Below, one piece after another: positions 54,831-64,000 of a stretch of 64,000 nucleotides of DNA. The position numbers were made by a program, and so were the translations under genes. The notes beneath the pieces were generated by a model. The model had not been told where the DNA came from. It was given only the letters and a program-made list of their open reading frames with translations, and did not search any database. Source of the DNA: BJGV01 sp965205785 (GTDB lineage Bacteria > Pseudomonadota > Gammaproteobacteria > Burkholderiales > Nitrosomonadaceae); contig OZ242188.1 in NCBI GenBank assembly GCA_965205785.1, forward strand, positions 930,001 through 994,000, in the 5' to 3' direction. Position 1 is the first letter of the stretch; each line of letters starts with the position of its first letter.

Positions 54831-57464
54831 ATGGATATTGATGTAAGATCTTTACCAAGTCCGTTAAATTCTATAAACGGAATGAAAGTACTGTTACAAG
54901 GCCGCAAGTTATTACGTGAACAGTTTAGCAAGAGTGCGAACAGTGTGGCATTACTTCGTGGGCACTGTAGATTAGTTGATATTCTATTGCGTCAAGTGTG
55001 GAAAGAAATGGCGCTTCCAGGATCAATCACTTTATTGGCTGTGGGCGGATATGGTCGTGGTTTTCTTTTCCCAAGTTCAGATATAGATCTAGTAGTATTG
55101 CTTCCTGCTAATGGAAGCAATCAGGATACTGTTGATGACGCTACAAAGCTGAAGCTAGAGAAATGGGTGCATTTATTGTGGGATATGGGGTTAGAAGTGG
55201 GCCATAGTGTTCGTACGTTAACTGAATGTAGAGAAGAATCAGAAAAAGATATTACGGTACAGACAAGTTTGCTTGAGGCACGTTGGCTTGCAGGGAGTAG
55301 AAAATTATTCAGTATATTCTCACAGGCAATGAAAGCTGAGCTAAATCCACAAGAGTTTTTTAACGCCAAACTGCTTGAGCAACAGCAGCGTCATGGTCGT
55401 TATCATGAAGTAACCTATAACCTTGAGCCTAACTTAAAGGAAAGTCCTGGCGGCCTACGAGATTTACAAAATATTTTATGGGTTAGTCGTGCTGCAAGGC
55501 ATGGAAAGTCCTGGTCAGATCTTATCAAGGGAGGATTTATTACAAGAGAAGAGGCTCGGCTCACAAAGCGTCACGAAAAAATCTTACTGGGTCTTCGTAT
55601 TCGACTGCACTACTTAGCTGGACGCCGTGAGGACAGACTGTTGTTTGATTACCAGACATTACTTGCTAAGGAATATAAAATTGTCGATAAGCCACCACGC
55701 CGAGCAGGTGAAATACTAATGCAGCGTTACTATCGTGCTGCAAAATCAGTGACTCAGATCAATACAATTCTTTTGCTTACTTTACGAGCAGAAATCTTTC
55801 CAGATACAAATGTAACACCTGTAATTTTAAACAAGTATTTCCAGAAACGTGGTGAGTTACTTGAGGTAAGAGATGAAAGTATTTTCAAGAAAGATCCGAG
55901 CGTTATTCTAGAAAGTGTTCTAATGTTACAACAGCATCCTGAATTAAAAGCACGAAGCGTTATTACACTACGTGCACTTTGGCATTCTACATCGCTTATT
56001 AATTCGACTTTCCGGCTTAACTCACGTAACCGTAATCTGTTCATGGAAATTCTACGTCAGCCACGTGGACTTACTAGAGAACTACGCTTCATGAGTCGCT
56101 CTGGAATATTAGGACGCTATATTCCTGTATTCGGACGAATTATTGGTCAAATGCAGCATGACTTATTCCACGTTTATACTGTTGACGAACATATTTTAAT
56201 GGTTGTAAGAAATTTACGTCGCTTTATGGCTGCCGAGTTTGCACATGAGTATCCACTTTGTAGTCAGCTTATAAGTGAATTTGATAGGCCTGAAACACTT
56301 TATCTTGCAGGACTATTTCACGATATTGCTAAAGGGCGTAAAGGAGACCACTCTTTACTTGGAAAGAAGGATGCCAAAAGGTTTTGTACACAGCACGAGC
56401 TATCTGCAGAGGATACAGAATTGATAACATGGCTGGTAGAGAATCACCTGATAATGTCAGCTACAGCACAGAAGAAGGATTTATCTGACCCAGAAGTTAT
56501 AGCTGGTTTTGCCACACGTGTAAGGAATGAACGTAGACTCATCGCAATTTATTTGCTTACAGTTGCAGACATACGTGGTACCAGTCCTAAAGTATGGAAC
56601 ACGTGGAAAGGTAAGTTATTAGAAGATTTGTTTTGGGCAACATGGCGGTATTTATGTGGCGCACCAGCTTACGCTGGAGGTACTTTAGAAAACCGTAAGA
56701 TTAGAGCATTAGAACTATTAGAATTTGATTCCATTCCTACAGATGCACATAAACAACTTTGGTCTGAACTTGATACCACTTATATGCTACAGCATGACCC
56801 ACAAGAAATTGCATGGCATACACGTCAACTCTACAATAAGGTCAATTCTTCGATACCGGTAGTAAAAGTACGGATTGTTCCCGCTGGAGTGGGTATCCAA
56901 GTAATGATATATACTATGGACCAGAAAGATTTATTCGCACGTATTTGTAGTTTCTTTGAAAGCATTAATTATAGTATTGTCGAAGCTAAGATTCATACTA
57001 CAAAGAATGGTTATGCCCTTGATAGCTTTTTAGTGCTAAATTCATTTAAGTCAGTAGAGCAATATCGTGACGTGGTTCATGTCGTGGAGCATGGATTAAT
57101 GCAGCAACTGGAACAACAATTGCCTCTTAAACCTCCTTCACAAGTACGGTTGAGCCGTCACCTTAAGCATTTTCCAATTATACCTGAAGTTGACATTGAG
57201 CCTGATGAAAGGGGAACTTATCATGTGCTATCAATTATTGCTGGAGATCAGCCAGAGCTGTTGTCACATATTGCTCAAGTATTAGCAAGTTCTGATGTTA
57301 GAGTTCACAGCGCCAAGGTAAATACAATGGGTGAACGTGCTGAGGATATTTTTCTCATTACGGGAAGAATATTAAATGAAACAAAAACATTAATTAGTCT
57401 GGAAGCAAAACTTCTAAGAATACTACAAACTTCAGATGAATTAAATCGGGTGAAATCAGGGTAA
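54831..57464 (+). CDS. glnD: Bifunctional uridylyltransferase / uridylyl-removing enzyme
   Basis: Nitrogen sensor that uridylylates and deuridylylates the PII protein. The 877-residue protein has the nucleotidyltransferase motif GGYGRGFLFPSSDIDLVV (from G72, metal Asp D84 and D86), an HD domain with LYLAGLFHDIAKGRKGDHS, and two C-terminal ACT domains that bind glutamine. It reads as a single intact frame. In the ammonia-oxidising context suggested by other genes, nitrogen control is of interest, but the gene itself is ordinary. Confidence 0.97.
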   Translation: MDIDVRSLPSPLNSINGMKVLLQGRKLLREQFSKSANSVALLRGHCRLVDILLRQVWKEMALPGSITLLAVGGYGRGFLFPSSDIDLVVLLPANGSNQDTVDDATKLKLEKWVHLLWDMGLEVGHSVRTLTECREESEKDITVQTSLLEARWLAGSRKLFSIFSQAMKAELNPQEFFNAKLLEQQQRHGRYHEVTYNLEPNLKESPGGLRDLQNILWVSRAARHGKSWSDLIKGGFITREEARLTKRHEKILLGLRIRLHYLAGRREDRLLFDYQTLLAKEYKIVDKPPRRAGEILMQRYYRAAKSVTQINTILLLTLRAEIFPDTNVTPVILNKYFQKRGELLEVRDESIFKKDPSVILESVLMLQQHPELKARSVITLRALWHSTSLINSTFRLNSRNRNLFMEILRQPRGLTRELRFMSRSGILGRYIPVFGRIIGQMQHDLFHVYTVDEHILMVVRNLRRFMAAEFAHEYPLCSQLISEFDRPETLYLAGLFHDIAKGRKGDHSLLGKKDAKRFCTQHELSAEDTELITWLVENHLIMSATAQKKDLSDPEVIAGFATRVRNERRLIAIYLLTVADIRGTSPKVWNTWKGKLLEDLFWATWRYLCGAPAYAGGTLENRKIRALELLEFDSIPTDAHKQLWSELDTTYMLQHDPQEIAWHTRQLYNKVNSSIPVVKVRIVPAGVGIQVMIYTMDQKDLFARICSFFESINYSIVEAKIHTTKNGYALDSFLVLNSFKSVEQYRDVVHVVEHGLMQQLEQQLPLKPPSQVRLSRHLKHFPIIPEVDIEPDERGTYHVLSIIAGDQPELLSHIAQVLASSDVRVHSAKVNTMGERAEDIFLITGRILNETKTLISLEAKLLRILQTSDELNRVKSG

Positions 57465-57510
57465 AATTTATACTAAATATAAGGTATTTTTGTATCCAGT
57501 ATCTGGTCTC

Positions 57511-58254
57511 TTAATGTATTGTTATAGCTTCCTTACATTCAATATTTAGATCCTCACAGTAATTTTCATAGATGCCATCAAGAAATTTCCAAAGTGCATC
57601 ACATGCTTTGGTAGTAGCAGCCAGAACTTCAGCTTTTTTCTCTGGAGTATCAGCGAACCTCTCAATCAAGGCCCATTCTGCCTGTGAATGCTGTATGTCA
57701 GCCTCTTGGTGTACTGTAAAGAATTCATAACTATCAGGGTTGCTCATTCCATAGAATTTAGCCAAGCCCTCAATCTTTACTGCAGCAATTTCTGGTACTT
57801 GCGATTCAAATGCATGCATGGCCGCAAGACCAGCATAGAATGGTTGATTTAGGCAAATATCCCGAAAAGTGGTAACGAGATTTTCTGTACCAGGTAGGGC
57901 GGTTGCGTTGGCTAAATCCTTTTCACTTGACCCTAAAGCTAAGGCAAAGGTTTTCCATAAGCCGGGATGGTTTTTTTCACCATATTCTTCACTAATCAGA
58001 TTTTCCAATACTTCTTGACGTACACTGATATCGCCACTATTGGTATTGGTATGGAAATGTGGGGTATTGAAATGAACCGCACTTAAATAAGTTGGTTCAG
58101 CTAAAACATTATGAAAGTATTGCTCAGCATATTTACGAAGTTGAACTTTAGAAAGCTTTCCCTCGGTCCAGGCAACATAAAATGGGTGCTTAAGGAGGCT
58201 CTTAGATTTAATAATTGAGTCGATATCTTGCTTGAAAGCTAATTCTTCTTTCAT
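57511..58254 (-). CDS. CADD-family oxygenase, likely p-aminobenzoate synthase
   Basis: Haem-oxygenase-fold di-metal protein of 247 residues related to Chlamydia CADD and to Nitrosomonas europaea NE1434, which makes para-aminobenzoate for folate without pabABC. All six metal ligands of CADD align, at E89, H96, E150, H182, D186 and H189, as do the tyrosine Y26 and lysine K160 that the family uses as internal substrate and amino donor. The enzyme is thought to be consumed in its own reaction. It stands alone, convergent with glnD. The alternative reading as PqqC or TenA is less likely because of these residues. Confidence 0.9.
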   Translation of the reverse strand: MKEELAFKQDIDSIIKSKSLLKHPFYVAWTEGKLSKVQLRKYAEQYFHNVLAEPTYLSAVHFNTPHFHTNTNSGDISVRQEVLENLISEEYGEKNHPGLWKTFALALGSSEKDLANATALPGTENLVTTFRDICLNQPFYAGLAAMHAFESQVPEIAAVKIEGLAKFYGMSNPDSYEFFTVHQEADIQHSQAEWALIERFADTPEKKAEVLAATTKACDALWKFLDGIYENYCEDLNIECKEAITIH

Positions 58255-58516
58255 AATTTTCCTCTTGTTTTTAACAGGAATGTAGTACCAATAAGCATAT
58301 TATCACCTAATAATATCACCAAGTAAAATTTTGATGAAAGAAAATTACGTCTTGAGTGCAGTTGATGACTATAGCTAAGGTGTGAATGTAGCGAAGTTAA
58401 ATACTGCTGACAATTCATGTGGAAAACAAAAATAAAACCTAATATATTCTGTTTCTACATTCCATTCTAGGTTAATTTAACGATAAACTGCGGTTTACTT
58501 AAACTTGGATATATAT

Positions 58517-58939
58517 ATGGATGAGCAATCAAGCCTGTTAGCTTTGTTTGCAAGTAGTTTCTTTGCTGCCACACTGCTCCCTGGTGGATCAGAGGCAGTA
58601 TTGTTTGGAGTATTAAAGACTCATCCCCAGCTATATTGGCCGGCGCTGGGAGTTGCTTCATTAGGTAATACCTTAGGGGGTATGAGTTCTTATTTAATAG
58701 GACGATTCTTACCAAATGAGAGAGCGCTTCTGAGAAAGTCTAGTGGTAGCAGGCGCGGACTAGATTGGATACGCCGTTACGGAAGCCCCGTGATATTGCT
58801 GTCGTGGGCTCCTCTAATAGGCGATGTGCTGTGTGTTGCAGCAGGGTGGCTTCGGGTAAACTGGCTATGGGTCCTGTTGTTCATGATAATAGGTAAATCT
58901 GCACGCTACTGGGTAATTGCGGAAGTTTTAAGCAAGTAG
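58517..58939 (+). CDS. YqaA family membrane protein
   Basis: A 140-residue protein of the YqaA/DedA-related (SNARE-like) family: FASSFFAATLLPGGSEAVLFG, then SLGNTLGGMSSYLIGRF and SWAPLIGDVLCVAAGWLR. About four membrane helices. The ATG at 58517, with GGA 7 bases upstream, is preferred to a TTG at 58505. Function unknown. It stands alone, divergent from the CADD-like gene, with about 260 bases of spacer holding both promoters. Confidence 0.88.
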   Translation: MDEQSSLLALFASSFFAATLLPGGSEAVLFGVLKTHPQLYWPALGVASLGNTLGGMSSYLIGRFLPNERALLRKSSGSRRGLDWIRRYGSPVILLSWAPLIGDVLCVAAGWLRVNWLWVLLFMIIGKSARYWVIAEVLSK

Positions 58940-59017
58940 CAGTAGCAAGGCTATACAATGAAGGCCTATAAAATTTGTTTTATTTCTTTATGATTTTTTC
59001 TAACTAGGCAGATAGGT

Positions 59018-59326
59018 TTATTTCTGAATTAATTTTTGTAACTCTCCACTCTGATACATTTCTGTTACGATATCTGAGCCACCGACAAAATTTCCATTGA
59101 TATAGAGTTGAGGAATAGTTGGCCAATTTGAGTATTCTTTAATACCCTGCCTGATTTCGGGGCTAGGAAGAACATCAATAGCAAAGATATTATTTACTCC
59201 ACAAGCATTGAGTATTTTTACTGTATGTGCCGAGAAGCCACATTGTGGATTTTCTGGTGTACCTTTCATGTAGAGAACTACAGGATTAGCGGTTACTTGT
59301 TCTTTGATAATCTCTTGCGTATTCAT
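59018..59326 (-). CDS. grxD: Monothiol glutaredoxin (Grx4 type)
   Basis: Iron-sulfur cluster carrier and glutathione-binding protein. The 102-residue protein has the CGFS active site at C29 (PQCGFSAH), the WPTIPQLYINGNFVGG glutathione-binding segment and SDIVTEMYQSGEL. It follows prmC on the minus strand after about 100 bases. Confidence 0.97.
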   Translation of the reverse strand: MNTQEIIKEQVTANPVVLYMKGTPENPQCGFSAHTVKILNACGVNNIFAIDVLPSPEIRQGIKEYSNWPTIPQLYINGNFVGGSDIVTEMYQSGELQKLIQK

Positions 59327-59425
59327 ACCGAGCCTCTCATCAAATTAAATACTAGTAATTCATATATTTCGGAAAAGACGACGCTATTCTCTGATGGTTC
59401 TTTTCAACCATATTAGAACAGCTAT

Positions 59426-60295
59426 TCAAGATATTTTAACAGTTTTTAAGGGGGGTTCATATCTTCCGCCACTGACTCTCGATATCTCTGCTAAATCTGA
59501 TCGAGAAAATATATTGCTGAAACCATTTTCTTTTAATAACTGCTTGCATATTTTAGCTTGATTGTAACCATGCTCTAATAGTAACCATCCGCCTATGTTT
59601 AGATAAGAAATAGCGGAAGAAATGATTGTTTGGATACAGCTTATCCCGTCTTGCCCAGCAACCAAAGCTAATTCTGGTTCAAAACGTAAATCCTTCTGGC
59701 CTAGATGAGGGTCATCAGGGGCAATATAGGGTGGATTTGAAATGATAAGATCAAATTTTTCTTTGGTTAGTGCTCCAAACCAGTCACTCTTGATAACATT
59801 AACGTTATTTATACCGAGATACGCTATATTTTCTTTAGCAACAGCGATAGCATCTACTGAATTATCCACTGCAGTAACACTAGACAGGCCCCTATACTTT
59901 GCAATAGTTACTGCAATTACTCCGCTACCAGTACCAAGATCAAGTATTTTACATGGTATATCTAAAGGAATTCTTTCTAATGCCAAGTCTACCAGCAGCT
60001 CAGTTTCCGGTCTGGGAATCAATACAGAAGGTGTAACTTTAAACTTTATGCTGTAAAACTCACTCTCGCCAAGAATATAAGCAATCGGCTCACCACTAGT
60101 GCGTCGTTTAACCAGTAGTTGAAACGTGTGCATTTGAATTGGAGTTATGCTTTGGTCAGGGTGGGCAATTATGTATGCATGATCTATTTTAAGAGTACTC
60201 TGCAATAATATTCGTGCTTCATTATAAGAAATAAGAATACGTGCCTGATTCAGTACATTTTTTATTGTAATATGTTGTTGTATTTCAGAATTCAT
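59426..60295 (-). CDS. prmC: Release factor glutamine methyltransferase
   Basis: Methylates the GGQ glutamine of release factors. The 289-residue protein has the SAM motif ILDLGTGSGVIAV, the catalytic NPPY (ISNPPYIAPDD) and the C-terminal GGWLLLEHGYNQ. It lies 80 bases downstream of its substrate gene prfA, the conserved prfA-prmC pair. Confidence 0.96.
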   Translation of the reverse strand: MNSEIQQHITIKNVLNQARILISYNEARILLQSTLKIDHAYIIAHPDQSITPIQMHTFQLLVKRRTSGEPIAYILGESEFYSIKFKVTPSVLIPRPETELLVDLALERIPLDIPCKILDLGTGSGVIAVTIAKYRGLSSVTAVDNSVDAIAVAKENIAYLGINNVNVIKSDWFGALTKEKFDLIISNPPYIAPDDPHLGQKDLRFEPELALVAGQDGISCIQTIISSAISYLNIGGWLLLEHGYNQAKICKQLLKENGFSNIFSRSDLAEISRVSGGRYEPPLKTVKIS

Positions 60296-60375
60296 TTTAT
60301 AGCGCTAGATCGGATAGGCAGGGCTTTGAATTCAGCATTTAAATACTATATAGTAAAACCTCGGAGAGGTTAGTT

Positions 60376-61452
60376 TTACACGCCCATTGTTGCAAGTTGT
60401 TCCGCTTGATGTTCTGATACTAGCGTAGTGCATAGTTCGTCTAAATCACCATCCATGATTTGGTCTATCTTATAAAGTGTAAGGTTTATACGGTGGTCAG
60501 ATATGCGACCTTGCGGGAAATTATAAGTGCGGATTCTTTCAGAACGATCACCACTACCAATTAGCAATTTACGGGTAGCAGCCTGTTTAGCTTGTTGCTC
60601 ACGCATCTGTTTATCACGAATTCTGGCAGCCAGAACACTCATTGCCTGTGCTTTGTTTTTATGTTGTGAACGTCCATCCTGACACTCAACCACAATGCCT
60701 GTAGGAATATGTGTAATTCGTACAGCTGAATCAGTTTTATTTATATGTTGACCCCCTGCTCCTGATGCCCGATAGGTGTCAATTCGCAACTCAGAGGGAT
60801 TCAATACTATATCTGATACCTCATCTGTCTCCGGCATTACAGCAACTGTACAAGCAGAAGTATGAATGCGGCCCTGAGTCTCTGTAGAGGGCACACGTTG
60901 CACCCTGTGACCACCTGACTCAAATTTAAGTTTAGAATAAGCGCCCTCACCAGATATCTTAGCAATAATTTCCTTATATCCACCCACTTCAGATAAACTT
61001 TGCGAAATAATTTCTACTTGCCAGTGCTGACGTTCGGCAAAACGTGTATACATACGAAATAAATCTCTGGCAAACAGTGCTGATTCATCTCCTCCTGTGC
61101 CAGCACGAATTTCTAGGAAAATATTGTGTTCATCATTTGGATCCTTAGGAAGTAATAACTTCTGCAATTCTAATTCAATTTGGGACAGTTTTTCTTTTCC
61201 ACTGCGTATTTCAGCATCAGCAAATTCACGCATTTCAGCATCAGCAGTCATCTCTTGTGCAGCCTGAATATCTTGTTCACCAAGTTGATATGCGTTATAA
61301 AGCTCGACTACCGGAACAATCTCAGCATGCTCACGTGTAAGCTTGCGGTAATTATCAAGATTAGCAGTTATATTTTCACTGCTTAGTAGATTATTTAATT
61401 CTTCAAGGCGTGAGCTCAACTGTATGAGCTTAGTAGCGATACCTTCGTTCAT
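60376..61452 (-). CDS. prfA: Peptide chain release factor 1
   Basis: Recognises UAA and UAG stop codons. The 358-residue protein has the GGQ motif in RASGAGGQHINKTDSAVR, the codon-recognition tripeptide PST (usually PxT; here RVPSTETQGRIHTS), and the conserved IRAGTGGDESALFARDLFRMY. It overlaps hemA by 4 bases (ATGA), giving translational coupling. Confidence 0.97.
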   Translation of the reverse strand: MNEGIATKLIQLSSRLEELNNLLSSENITANLDNYRKLTREHAEIVPVVELYNAYQLGEQDIQAAQEMTADAEMREFADAEIRSGKEKLSQIELELQKLLLPKDPNDEHNIFLEIRAGTGGDESALFARDLFRMYTRFAERQHWQVEIISQSLSEVGGYKEIIAKISGEGAYSKLKFESGGHRVQRVPSTETQGRIHTSACTVAVMPETDEVSDIVLNPSELRIDTYRASGAGGQHINKTDSAVRITHIPTGIVVECQDGRSQHKNKAQAMSVLAARIRDKQMREQQAKQAATRKLLIGSGDRSERIRTYNFPQGRISDHRINLTLYKIDQIMDGDLDELCTTLVSEHQAEQLATMGV

Positions 61453-62702
61453 TCTAAACGATCAAGTTGGTAGAGTTTGTTTACCAACTCGACAAGGTCT
61501 TCTCGCTCATCTGCTGAAGCATGGTTAAGCACATCGGAAGGAGTGTGTAAAAATTTGTTGGTCAAGCTATTACTTAATGACTCCATAATTTTTTGTGGGT
61601 CTCCTCCTTTTGCTAGAAGTTTGATTGCGCGCTCAAGCTCATGCCGACGATAATGCTCTGCTTGGTTACGTAATGCACGGATAGTTGGGACCAATTCACG
61701 AGATTCTAGCCAATGCATAAAATTAATAACATTTGAATCAATTATGGCTTCAGCCTGGGCTACTGCACTCTGCCGCGAATCTAGGCCTTCCTGAACAATG
61801 TCTGAAAGATCATCAACAGTATAGAGAAACACATCGTCAAGCTCTAACACTTCCTGCTCGACATCTCTTGGTACGGCTAGATCTACCATAAAGATTGGGC
61901 GATGTTTGCGTATTTTAATTGCTCGTTCCATCATGCCTTTCCCAAGTATTGGAAGGGGACTTGCAGTACAGGTAACGACAATGTCATGGAGAGCCAATTG
62001 TTCGGGAAGTTCATTTAATGTTATCGACTGTGCATTGAAACGATTTGCTAGAGCTTGAGCATGCTCTGTAGTACGGTTTGCAACAGTAATGTTTTTTGGA
62101 TGACGCGCTGAGAAATGATTGGCACATAGTTCTATCATTTCACCAGCTCCAATAAAGAGTAAACGTTGCTCACTAATATCCCCAAAAATTCTTTCTGCTA
62201 GCTGAGTAGCAGCAGCAGCCATGGAAACAGAGTTTGCACCAATTTCAGTAGATGTTCGCACTTCTTTTGCAACAAAAAAGGTACGCTGAAACAGTTTGTG
62301 CAATAACATACCTAGCGTACCAGCAAGTTCTGCAGATTTTACTGCATTCTTTAATTGACCAAGTATCTGTGGTTCGCCTAAAACCATTGAATCTAGTCCG
62401 CTTGCAACCCTAAAAGCATGCTTTACTGCATGCTCGCGAGGGAGTCTGTAGAGATAGGGCTCCAATTCACGTACTTGCAGCTGATGAAAATTTGCCAGCC
62501 AATGTGTTGCTTCCTCAGGTTTATCTGTACTGCAATAGACTTCTGTACGATTACAGGTAGAGACAATCGCTGCCTCTTTTACAGCATGATGACCTACCAG
62601 ATCGTGCAAGGCAGTCTCCATCGCATCATCAGGGAACACGACTTGTTCGCGTACATCAAGGGGTGCAGTTTGATGATTAATACCAAAGGCCAATAATTCC
62701 AT
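61449..62702 (-). CDS. hemA: Glutamyl-tRNA reductase
   Basis: First enzyme of the C5 haem pathway. The 417-residue protein begins MELLAFGINHQTAPLDVRE, has the catalytic cysteine C50 in STCNRTEVY, the NADPH site LLFIGAGEM and the FMVDLAVPRDVEQEV motif. It is the first gene of the hemA-prfA-prmC-grxD run. hemL, the next step, lies 8.5 kb away on the other strand. Confidence 0.97.
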   Translation of the reverse strand: MELLAFGINHQTAPLDVREQVVFPDDAMETALHDLVGHHAVKEAAIVSTCNRTEVYCSTDKPEEATHWLANFHQLQVRELEPYLYRLPREHAVKHAFRVASGLDSMVLGEPQILGQLKNAVKSAELAGTLGMLLHKLFQRTFFVAKEVRTSTEIGANSVSMAAAATQLAERIFGDISEQRLLFIGAGEMIELCANHFSARHPKNITVANRTTEHAQALANRFNAQSITLNELPEQLALHDIVVTCTASPLPILGKGMMERAIKIRKHRPIFMVDLAVPRDVEQEVLELDDVFLYTVDDLSDIVQEGLDSRQSAVAQAEAIIDSNVINFMHWLESRELVPTIRALRNQAEHYRRHELERAIKLLAKGGDPQKIMESLSNSLTNKFLHTPSDVLNHASADEREDLVELVNKLYQLDRLE

Positions 62703-62783
62703 AGCTGTGGTTATGTAACTGGTAAAGAATATGGATAACCCCTAATTATAGTATTTCAAGAGCTTTAATACTATCAAAGAGAA

Positions 62784-62815
62784 AAGAGGCTACAGAATTT
62801 AGCCTGTAACCTCTT
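62784..62815 (-). terminator. Hairpin terminator downstream of tRNA-Phe
   Basis: Stem AAGAGG-C-TACAG pairs with CTGTA-A-CCTCTT (one internal mismatch) around an 8-base loop. On the minus strand it is followed by TTTTCTCTTT, a U-rich tail suited to ending the tRNA transcript before hemA. On the plus strand it is followed by GTTTT, so it may be bidirectional. Confidence 0.75.
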
Positions 62816-62823
62816 GTTTTATA

Positions 62824-62899
<76 letters not shown>

Positions 62900-63344
62900 T
62901 TTTGTGAGAAGTTGTTGCGTTCCTTTAATGCAATACAAATACTTACGTGCTGTATTTGCTAACTAACAGGAAGAAGTGTTTACTTATCTGGAGCATATAA
63001 TTTTAGCACAGTGTAAAATTCATTGAAATACTATGGTGGGCGCTGGAATTAGTTACTTTTTTCTCATATCTAAATATTCTAAATTTAGTTTGAATTACAG
63101 AAAAAGATACGCATTGGTTATTACTGGTTATTAATTGGGTAATTCTAAGAATTCATTTAGTTTTGCTTTAAATTACACAGCCTGGTTTCAAGTTAATCTA
63201 ACTCAAGAAAGTAGTTTTATATTCCGATATATAATTATTATTTCAGGTAATTAAAGTTAAAGGAGAGAAAACTTTATATTAAAAAATAATATAAATCAAT
63301 AAGTTATATAATATTATTTTGCTCAGGCTACTATGTCCATGGAA
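62900..63344. other. Long AT-rich intergenic region upstream of tRNA-Phe
   Basis: 445 bases with no convincing gene. It must hold the tRNA-Phe promoter (minus strand, just above 62900). A purine-rich AAAGGAGAGAAAACT at about 63259 looks like a ribosome site on the plus strand, but no start codon follows at a proper distance. No terminator or repeat was found. Confidence 0.5.
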
Positions 63345-63809
63345 TTATGATTTTTTTGTTGGCTTGATTCGTTTCTCTAACATTGATTTAACAGCAATTT
63401 TTAATGGTGACCAAGGTAAATTAGTGGCAAGTGTGTTCAAGCTCTCTGTGCCAGCTTTGCTTATTTTCAGTTTCTCACGGGGCGAATTAACAGCATGACA
63501 AGTATAGTAATTTGCTTGCACAGTAATTTGAATTGCAGTAACCTCAACATAGCCTAATTTATGAAATTTCGATAGTAAAGATGGTAGAATCTGCTTGAGT
63601 TTTGCTGCAACTGCTCCATTTCCTACTATTATGGCTAACTTTCCATCTGTAAATTTACCAAGTGAGCAGAGCTGTATTAATTCGGATGGAATGGCTTCCA
63701 TGAAAGCTTCTTGCATTTCGGATATTCGATCAATGTGGGTAAATATTTCTTGATGCTCAGGCGCATCTTTGAGCGTGTTAAGAAAGAAATTGATTTTATG
63801 TATGGTCAT
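63345..63809 (-). CDS. DciA-like protein (DUF721)
   Basis: The 154-residue protein shows the DUF721 pattern in its middle part: a stretch of helix, then FTDGKLAIIVGNGAVAAKLKQILPSLL and VTAIQITVQ. DciA proteins load the replicative helicase in bacteria that lack DnaC. It diverges from the M23-type peptidase gene and is the expected neighbour of secA in betaproteobacteria. The family match is weaker than for other genes, and the role is inferred. Confidence 0.8.
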   Translation of the reverse strand: MTIHKINFFLNTLKDAPEHQEIFTHIDRISEMQEAFMEAIPSELIQLCSLGKFTDGKLAIIVGNGAVAAKLKQILPSLLSKFHKLGYVEVTAIQITVQANYYTCHAVNSPREKLKISKAGTESLNTLATNLPWSPLKIAVKSMLEKRIKPTKKS

Positions 63810-63921
63810 ATTGGTGATAGGTGGTAATGAGATTCTTGGTACAGCGTACCATGCTTAACAATAATATTGCTCTATAGAGAATATAAAGTCACATGTATTG
63901 TACGAGAGTTCGGAGGTATAT

Positions 63922-64000
63922 ATGAATATTATTCTGGTTTCTAGTCATCTTGCAAAGGCAAGGACATTGACTTTTACAAGAAGACACTTCGTGCTGTTGT
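63922..64000 (+). CDS. M23 family metallopeptidase (3' partial)
   Basis: The first 26 codons of a gene that leaves the window. A strong GGAGG site lies 6 bases before the ATG. The visible start MNIILVSSHLAKARTLTF resembles the cytoplasmic start of the M23 peptidase gene that lies between the DUF721 gene and secA in Nitrosomonas and relatives. Too little is present for certainty; position carries much of the evidence. Confidence 0.65.
   Translation, partial: MNIILVSSHLAKARTLTFTRRHFVLL

Noticed and set aside
57511..58254. PqqC or TenA for the haem-oxygenase-fold gene
   Set aside because: The metal ligand set, Y26 and K160 match CADD; no pqq genes or thiamine salvage genes are adjacent.
58467..58715. 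82-codon minus-strand frame near the YqaA gene
   Set aside because: It overlaps the YqaA-family reading frame, which has clear family motifs and a ribosome site.

Overview
The window is a gene-dense stretch of a betaproteobacterial chromosome with low GC content (roughly 40% by eye). Several things point to the Nitrosomonadales, probably a Nitrosomonas-like ammonia oxidiser: the Pseudomonas/Nitrosomonas-type algH-ruvX-pyrR-pyrB-pyrC' order, a CADD-type para-aminobenzoate synthase of the kind known from Nitrosomonas europaea, a pair of HPr-rel-A system loci, and the purM / perM-hda divergent arrangement. The taxonomic call is an inference; no rRNA gene is present. There are no insertion sequences, prophage genes or CRISPR arrays.

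Layout. 1-5284 (+): F1 part of the ATP synthase operon (atpF partial, atpHAGDC) closed by a strong terminator. 5551-11553 (+): glmU, glmS, then a UDP-HexNAc 6-dehydrogenase and a UDP-HexNAc 4-epimerase, a run of UDP-amino-sugar genes. 11660-14811 (-): Sel1/SLT lytic transglycosylase, a PF14907-type nucleotidyltransferase and a frameshifted HprK-related kinase. 15066-18911 (+): algH, ruvX and the pyrimidine genes pyrR, pyrB and a catalytically degenerate pyrC'. 18960-23369: oligopeptidase A, a frameshifted DUF4124/glutaredoxin gene and two unknown membrane proteins. 23592-32321 (+): folD, aceE, aceF, nadD, rsfS, rlmH, maf, rng. 32425-39697: apt, DUF2062, a DNA glycosylase, lolD/lolC, fur, bamE, dapB, DUF3565/DUF1971 and DUF2024 proteins. 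39669-40666 (-): a PqqD-like protein and a Tat-signal protein, apparently the second half of the HPr-rel-A system. 41003-46380 (-): ubiCAD, a HAD phosphatase, hda and a PerM-type permease. 46481-57464: purM, purN, an RsmB-like methyltransferase, gloA, rubredoxin, thiD, thiE, hemL, cytochrome c4, map, glnD. 57511-63809 (mostly -): the CADD-like gene, a YqaA-family protein, grxD, prmC, prfA, hemA, tRNA-Phe(GAA) and a DciA-like gene. At 63922 an M23 peptidase-like gene starts and runs off the right edge.

Most of the content is core metabolism: ATP synthesis, cell-wall amino sugars, pyrimidine, purine, folate, NAD, haem, thiamine and ubiquinone synthesis, and pyruvate oxidation. The least understood part is the split HPr-rel-A set: an HprK-like kinase plus nucleotidyltransferase near 13-15 kb, and a PqqD-like protein plus a Tat-exported protein near 40 kb. 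The kinase is interrupted by a one-base frameshift in a homopolymer, and the DUF4124/glutaredoxin gene has a similar lesion. These are either genuine decay or base-calling errors, which cannot be settled from the sequence alone.
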